Origin: Patagioenas fasciata | Lineage: Eukaryota; Chordata; Aves; Columbiformes; Columbidae | Length of the DNA: 64,000 nucleotides | Direction: 5' to 3' | NCBI RefSeq assembly: GCF_037038585.1 | Contig: NC_092520.1 | Span: 277,001 to 341,000 of the forward strand | Shown here: in pieces, positions 58,601 through 64,000 of the stretch | How positions within the stretch are numbered: position 1 is the stretch's first letter | Layout: every line of letters starts with the position of its first letter | Made by a program: the position numbers and the translations under genes | The notes under the pieces: model-generated | Told to the model about the DNA's origin: nothing | Database searches by the model: none | Seen by the model: the letters and a program-made list of their open reading frames with translations, nothing else

Positions 58601-61600
58601 GCCCGAGCGTCAGCCTGGGAGCGTCATCGGGAAGGTTCTGTCCGCTTCCCCATCGCGGGTCAGGCAGGCGCCGAGTGCCGTGCTTTGCACACGCGCTGTG
58701 GGTGCACGACCCGGTCGGCACCTCACCCACGCTGTCCCGGCGCCGCGGCTGTTGCCGGGTGCCGGCCCGCCCCGAGCCCGCGGTGCTGTGCGGTGCTGAG
58801 CCGGCCCCGTGAGCACGGCCGCGTGGGTCAGTCTGGTCCGTGTCTGCGGTCTAACTGCGTTTTTAACCGGGTGTGGTGCCTCAAGGAACAAACCCAGCTC
58901 TTTCGGAAAGGGCTGTTTTGGGTGGGTCTCGTCAGCCGGCGCAGAACACGGCCCTGCTGGTTACCGGTGCCCAGCTGCGCTGCGCTGCGCTGCGCTGTGC
59001 CGCACGTCGGGCTGCGTAACGAGGGCTCTGCCGCCTTCCTCGGGTTTGCACAGCGTCTCACTCCCCTCGGTTCTGGATGTGTCCCACGCCCCGAGCTGTA
59101 CCCAGCGCGGCCGCTGCGGCCGCAGTGCTGCTCCTGCTGCTCGTGCTGCTCTGCGGGCGCTGGGCGCAGGGGACGCTGTGCCGCTGGCTGGGGCCGCTCC
59201 GGTGCATGGGACGCAGCTCCTGGTGCGGGGCTGCTGCTTCCTCCAGGCCATCACCGCGTGCTGCTGTTTGCAGTCATCTCCGGTGTCACTGGCGGTGCTG
59301 TTCCCGGGGAAGGGGCCGTGGGGTGTGTGGGACAGGCCGCTCAGGGCTCTGGAGCAGCCATGGCGGGGTCGGGCTGGCTGGGTGCTGGTTGGGAGCGCAG
59401 CCCCGGCTCCAGCGCAGGGTCCTGCCCAGCACGGCCGCCCGCGGGGGGACAGGCAGGCCCGGGGTGCCCTGCGCGGGACGTGGCGCTGCAGCTGCTGCTG
59501 CTCCCACAGCGTTTGTCTCTGCGGGTGCGGAGCCACCGAGGCTGCGCCAGAGCCGCGCAGCGGGGCTGGGAAGTGACGTGTCCCCAGGTGGCGCCCAGCG
59601 TGGCTGCGCGGTGACCCCAGAGAGCCCTGGGCTCAGGGACCTGCTGCCCCTGCCCCTCCATAGCTCATCACCCCCGTGCTGCACAGATGTGCCCGTCTGC
59701 TCCGGGGCTGCTGCTCTGCCTGGCAGCCCCAGCGTGTCCCCCCAACTCCCCAGTGTGTCCCCCAGCGTGTCCCCCCAACTCCCCTGCATGTCCCCCCAGC
59801 GTGTCCCCCCAACTCCCCAGCGTGTCCCCCAGTGTGTCCCCGCAGCTCCCCCATGTGTTCCTGCAGCTCCCCTGCATGTCCCCTCTGGCCCCCAGCGTGT
59901 CCCCCAGCCGGGAGCACCCGAGAGCTGGGGCGCAGGGCGGCAGCAGACGGACAGACAGACAGACAGACGGACGGACGGCCCTGACCCGCCTCTCCCTGTG
60001 TCGCAGGCGGTGGCCGAGCAGGACGCGCCGGGCCCCTGGGAGCCAGAGCGCCCCAGGAAGGGCAGCCCGGGGCCGGGGGGCGATGGCTCCAGCGGGCGAG
60101 GGGCACCGGAGCCCGTCAGCTCCGCGGTCTGCGGGGAGCAGGAGGAGGAGGAGGAGGAGGAGGAGGAGGAAGAGGAGAGCTGCTGCAGCGAGGACGGGGA
60201 GGACAGCGGCAACGTCTACTTCTACTACACCATCGGGGAGCGCTGGATCGACTACCTGCAGCGCACGGAGGACGGGGGGCTCCTCCGCCACGCGCGGCCC
60301 AAGGTGAGCCGGGGCGAGGGCTGCGTCCCGGGGGGGGCGTGTGTGCGGGACGGACGCGGACACGCGTCCTGCGGGCCCGTCCCGGGGCCTGGCGGCCTCA
60401 GAGCCTTCCGGCACCCGCTCCGGTGCCAGGGTGGGCCCGGCAGTGCGTGCTGCGCTGCGGCTGCAGGGCCCAGGGCCTAGGGCCTGCCGGGGGGCGCGGG
60501 CTGTGAGCGGTGGCTCCGTGCTGCATATGGTGGTGGGCAGCCCTTGGCCTGCCTGGCCGCTGGAGGCCCTGTCCCAGCGTGCCACAGCCTGTCCCAGCGC
60601 CGCTGGCTGTCCCAGCGTGCCACAGCCTGTCCCAGCGTGCCACAGCCTGTCCCAGCGTGCCACAGCCTGTCCCAGCGCTGCTGGCTGTCTCCATCCCCCT
60701 GGAGCCACCCTGTGTGGCACCGGGGTCCCTGCATCCTGCGGAGCCTGGGCTGGGGTGGCAGGAGCGCTGGGGCCGGGGTGTTCATGGGCGCTGTGCGAGG
60801 AGCCCGGAGCGCGGGCTGCAGCGGGTGCTGCGGGCAGGACTGGGGGAAGGAGCCCCGGCTCCAGCAGCCACCCCGCCTGCCCACAGCCCCGGGGCTCTGC
60901 ACGGGCCGGGGATGCGGGTCCCGCGGTGCAGCCCCGTGGGGACGGTCTGCGCGGCCACGTGTCGCGGCACAGCTCTCCGTGCTGGCAGCTCCAGCGCCCG
61001 GCTGCAGGGCCATGTGCTGGGACCCCCACGTGGGCTGGGGGTCCCCTGCTCCCCGTGGGTCCCTGCTCCTGTGGGTCTGTGTGACAAGGGCCCAGCACAC
61101 GTTCAGTGGGTTTTGGCCCCGGTGCAGCCGCATTGCTGGCGTTTCCTCGTCAGGCCTGATGCTCCCCTTGAAGAACAAATTCCATTTCTCTTAGGGACAC
61201 GGTTCGGTTCTGGGGTCAGGTTGGGTTATGGCTGGATCCAGTGATCCCGAGGGTCTCTTCCAGCTGCGATCGCTCCATGATTCTGCGGGCTCTGGGGCTC
61301 GGGTGGGCTGCAGCCCCGTGCGGGTCCCGAGCGCGGGCTCAGCTTTGCTGGGCCGGGTCTGCCGCTCTGCGGCTCCGGCGGGGGGGCGTGGTGGGGTGCG
61401 CGGGGCCGTGCTCCCGCGGCTGTCACCGCCTCTCTCGCAGATGAAGCGCAAGTCGGAGAACGGCCCGGACGGCCGGGCCCTGTCCCCGGGCAAGAAGCTG
61501 TGCAAGGGCTCCGAGTACAGCAGGTGAGATGGGTGCTGAGCCGGGTGAGAGCCCTCCTGCCAGCCCCGTCCCTCGGGCTGCTCAGTGTCACCGGGAAGTT

Positions 61601-63347
61601 GTGCACTTTCCATCCTTGGGGATCTCCAAAACCATCCGGGTGGCCCTGCCGGGGGGGTTGGAGCAGCCGAGCTCCGGAGGGGGCGAGGGGGTGCATCACG
61701 TCTGGGGAGGGGCCGGGGACGGCGGGCGTGCTGGGAGCCTGCAGCGGGTGGCTCGTGGGGACCGAAACGTCTCACCTCGGCTTTGTGTCTGCGCCGCGTC
61801 CAGGACGCTGGGTCCCTGCACGCCCAGCCCCACCACCACCTTCGGGGACCTGCGCAACGCCAAGGCCGGGCCGGCGCGCCGGCGCCGCATCCCCCCGGTG
61901 CTGCCGCCGCCCGAGCTGCAGGACTGGCTGCGCACCTTCCAGGTGGGCGCGGGGCGCGGGGGGAGCCCGGGCGGGCAGGGCTGGGTCCGGCGTGGGCTCC
62001 AGGGGCTTCCGGCTCCGGTCCAGGAGCACGGGTGGGCGCTGGCCCCGGGCCCGCAGCGGTGCTGCTTTGTCTGCCGGCACCCGTGTCCCCTCGGGTGACT
62101 CATGGAGCTCCCAGCTGCCCCCCATGGCTGCTCTGTGGGGATCTGGGGTGATCGGGGCCCAGTCAGTGCATCGTGCTGTGCTGGGGGGTGTCTGCGGGGC
62201 CAGGGTGGGGACGGGACAGGGGCTGGGACAAGGGACAGGAGCTGGGGTGGGGACAGGGGACAGGGGCCAGAGTGGGGGACAGGGACTGGAACAAGGGACA
62301 GGGGCCAGGAGATGGGGCCAGGAGATGGGGACAGGAGATGGGGACAGGGAACAGGGGCTGGGGTATGGGGACAGGGGCTGGAACAAGGGACAGGAGCTGG
62401 AGACAGGGGCCGGGGCATGGGGACAGGGGCCGGGATATGGGGACAGGAGATGGGGACAGGGAACAGGGGCTGGAGTATGGGGACAGGGGCCGGGGTGGGG
62501 TACAGGGGCTGGGGACAGGGGACAGGGTATGGGGACAGGGGTTGGGACAGGGTATGGGGACAGGGGTTGGAACAAGGGACAGGAGCTGGGGTGAGGGACA
62601 GGGGCTGGAACAAGGGACAGGAGCTGGGGTGGGGGACAGGGACTGGGGACAGTGACTGGAACAAGGGACAGGAGCTGGGGTGGGGGACAGGGACTGGGGA
62701 CAGTGGCTGGAACAAGGGACAGGAGCTGGCGTGGGGGACAGGGACTGGGGACAGTGGCTGGAACAAGGGACAGGAGCTGGGGTGGGGGACAGGCGCTGTG
62801 CGGAGCCGCGGGAGCCTGCGTGGGCCTGTCGCGTGAGCGGGTGTCGTGACTGGTGTCCCTGTCCCCGTCCCCAGCGGTGGAGCGGCCCAGAGAAGCTGCT
62901 GGCGCTGGACGAGCTCATCGACCGCTGCGAGCCCTCCCAGATCAAGTACATGATGCAGGTCATTGAGCCCCAGTTCCAGAGGGATTTCATCTCCCTGCTG
63001 CCCAAGGAGGTGAGCGGGGCTGGGGACAGGGTGGCCCTGGCACCGGTGAGCAGCCTGGAGCCGCCGTGACCGCGTCGCCCCCGCAGCTCGCGCTGTACGT
63101 GCTGTCGTTCCTGGAGCCGCGGGACCTGCTGCGCGCTGCCCAGACCTGCCGCTACTGGCGGGTCCTGGCTGAGGACAACCTGCTGTGGCGGGAGAAATGC
63201 CGCGAGGAGGGCATCGAGGAGCCCTTGAACCTGCGGAAGCGGCGCCTGCTGAGCCCCGGGTTCATGTACAGCCCCTGGAAATTCGCCTTCATGCGGCAGC
63301 ACAAGATCGACATGAACTGGCGCAGCGGGGAGCTCAAGGCCCCCAAG
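52689..63347 (+). CDS. FBXW7-like F-box protein with N-terminal helix-hairpin-helix motifs (partial)
   Basis: Seven exons in phase: 52689-52820, 55232-55399, 60007-60303, 61441-61523, 61804-61942, 62875-63009, 63087-63347; 405 codons, continuing past the window. Exons 1-2 encode two helix-hairpin-helix-like units (LDINRAGVAELEGALSGIG with RRRARGIVRKRE, then FSSLDDLLHVKGI), like ComEA/EEPD1-type DNA-binding folds. Exon 3 is acidic (a run of 12 Glu) followed by an unknown motif YFYYTIGERWIDYLQRTEDG. Exons 4-7 match FBXW7: MKRKSENG with ALSPGKKLCK, FGDLRNAK, the dimerisation domain (WSGPEKLLALDELIDRCEPS) and the F-box (LALYVLSFLEPRDLLRAAQT, CRYWRVLAEDNLLW). Exon boundaries there equal those of human FBXW7. 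Differences from the nearly invariant vertebrate FBXW7 mark it as a paralogue. By homology it would be an SCF ubiquitin-ligase substrate receptor; the WD40 propeller lies outside the window. That exons 1-3 belong to the same transcript is inferred from phase, strand and lack of another stop or poly(A). Confidence 0.85.
53430..54035 (+). repeat. 51-bp minisatellite, about 12 copies, FBXW7-like intron 1
   Basis: Unit with CACCGGTGACACGGCCGGGA and GGGCGAGCAGGATCC. The first units are homogeneous; the later ones form a four-unit block of about 200 bp that is itself repeated (compare 53690 and 53890). Confidence 0.94.
54195..54370 (+). mobile_element. Old CR1-type LINE fragment, FBXW7-like intron 1
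   Basis: GGCCTGGAAAAGAGGAGGCT, GCTATAAATACGGCGG and AATGTAAACACC, later TGGTGTGAGAACAGGTGAGG, follow the order of an older, more diverged CR1 lineage. The TATAAATA here is part of the repeat and not a promoter. Confidence 0.55.
55440..56250 (+). repeat. 17/18-bp minisatellite, about 46 copies, FBXW7-like intron 2
   Basis: Unit GGGCCGGGTCTGCGCTG, often with one extra G, and ACGCTG or GTGCGCTG variants. It begins only about 40 bp after the exon 2 donor. Confidence 0.95.
56430..56780 (+). repeat. About 47-bp minisatellite, FBXW7-like intron 2
   Basis: Seven or so units with GAGCACAGAGCCGGTGCTGC and CATGTCCCCTGGGGCTGC, with shorter partial units mixed in. Confidence 0.9.
57376..58032 (+). repeat. 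30-bp minisatellite, about 21 copies, FBXW7-like intron 2
   Basis: Unit with GTGACTGGGTGATGTGACAG and GGTGACCAGT. TGTGAC and GGTGACC half-site-like words recur every 15 bp or so. Confidence 0.94.
59735..59905 (+). repeat. Short CCCCAGCGTGTC repeats, FBXW7-like intron 2
   Basis: Imperfect units of about 20-22 bp around CCCCAGCGTGTCCCCCCAAC, C-rich and pyrimidine-rich, shortly before the exon 3 acceptor. Confidence 0.88.
60566..60690 (+). repeat. 20-bp minisatellite, FBXW7-like intron 3
   Basis: About six copies of CCCAGCGTGCCACAGCCTGT, two replaced by a shorter CGCCGCTGGCTGT version. Confidence 0.92.
61195..61288 (+). mobile_element. CR1 LINE 3' tail fragment, FBXW7-like intron 3
   Basis: GGGTTATGGCTGGATCCAGT, GATCCCGAGGGTCTCTTCCA and CGCTCCATGATTCTG follow the CR1 3' terminus in sense. 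Confidence 0.75.
62205..62795 (+). repeat. GGGACAGG-type minisatellite, FBXW7-like intron 5
   Basis: Modules GGACAGGGGCTGGGACAAGG and GACAGGAGCTGGGGTGGGG of about 17-24 bp; the last five units form a regular 57-bp period. Confidence 0.9.
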
Positions 63348-63589
63348 GTGGGTGCTCTGGGGCGTCCCCGTGGGGACCCACGCTCGGGAGCTGTGGCGGG
63401 TGGGAAGCTGCCGCAGCAGGGAGGCAGCAGAGAAACACCTGGGACCACTGAGACTTCTGAAAGTGCCTCAGGAAAAGATGGGCGCAGGTGGCCTGTCTGC
63501 AGGAGCACAGGCCCGGCACAGCCTCTGCCAGCACGGGACTTTCAGTTTAAAGACACGTCCACCTGGCAACACGGGAGCTTGAGGCCCCA

Positions 63590-63770
63590 CGGCTCCGGCT
63601 CCTGCTCCAGGTCCCGCACAGCTCAGGACTCCCCCGCGGCTCCTGCTCCAGGTCCTGCACAGCTCAGGGCTCTCCTGCAGCTCCTGCTCCAGGTCCCGCA
63701 CAGCTCGGGGCTCTCCCGCGGCTCCTACTCCAGGTCTCTTGCAGCTCGGGGCTCTCCTGCGGCTCCAGCA
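63590..63770 (+). repeat. About 45-bp minisatellite, FBXW7-like intron 7
   Basis: Four units around GGCTCCTGCTCCAGGTCCCG and CACAGCTC. Beyond it, to 64000, no WD40 exon is visible. Confidence 0.85.
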
Positions 63771-64000
63771 GCTCCGGGGCAGCCGCGTGGGCGAGGCTGC
63801 GGTTCTGCAGCACAGGAAGGGTCCCCGGGCCCCGGGAAGGGGGTTTGTCCCCCCAGCCCCTCCCGCAGTGGCCGGGTCCCAGGAGCGGTGCCCCCGTGGG
63901 CCCAGCCCGGCCGGCCCGGGTGCAGAGTCCCGGGGTCGGGTTCGTCCCGGCCGAGGCCCCTGGGGCCGTGCAGGGCGGGTGAGCAGAGCCCCGGCCCCAC

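Noticed and set aside
52689-63347. Calling this gene FBXW7 itself
   Set aside because: Vertebrate FBXW7 is almost invariant in the dimerisation domain and F-box; here several positions differ (for example RCEPSQIKY against SCEPTQVKH), and the N-terminus is unrelated to its known isoforms.

Overview
The window looks like a gene-dense, very GC-rich vertebrate segment, most likely from a bird microchromosome. Several fragments of the CR1 LINE family carry the avian/reptilian type of tail, introns are mostly short, and the gene order copies human 11p15.4 in inverted orientation. Nearly every intron is swollen by its own minisatellite, which fits the small GC-rich microchromosomes that older bird assemblies missed. 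The exact species cannot be read from the sequence.

Layout. 1-10597: the 3' part of DCHS1 (+), with six coding exons from 3243. 10598-19982: DCHS1 3' flank, with a 1.6 kb 28-bp satellite, a candidate distal poly(A) signal at 14727, and two CR1 copies in opposite orientation. 19983-33109: TPP1 (+), 13 exons, with a four-site CLEAR-type promoter and two giant intronic satellites. 33343-36621: TAF10 (+), 5 exons. 37589-46774: ILK (-), 12 coding exons; its first coding intron holds about 5 kb of tandem arrays. 48673-49210: divergent CpG-rich promoter between ILK and RRP8. 49211-52313: RRP8 (+), 7 exons, whose terminal exon is tandemly triplicated in the 3' flank. 52689 to beyond the window: an FBXW7-like gene (+), 7 exons seen, reaching through the F-box; its WD40 exons lie past the right edge.

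All splice models were assembled by hand from GT/AG sites with phase bookkeeping. Every joined reading frame closes, and ILK comes out at 452 residues like the human protein.

The genes are not a pathway. They are a conserved neighbourhood: a planar-polarity cadherin, a lysosomal protease, a TFIID/SAGA subunit, an integrin-adhesion pseudokinase, a nucleolar rRNA methyltransferase and an SCF ubiquitin-ligase receptor.

The most interesting items are: the FBXW7 paralogue, whose first two exons encode tandem helix-hairpin-helix motifs in place of any FBXW7 N-terminus I know; the TPP1 intron-7 array of about 114 units with a 13-unit higher-order repeat and E-boxes in every unit; the CLEAR cluster; and the 86-bp triplication of the RRP8 stop-codon region.
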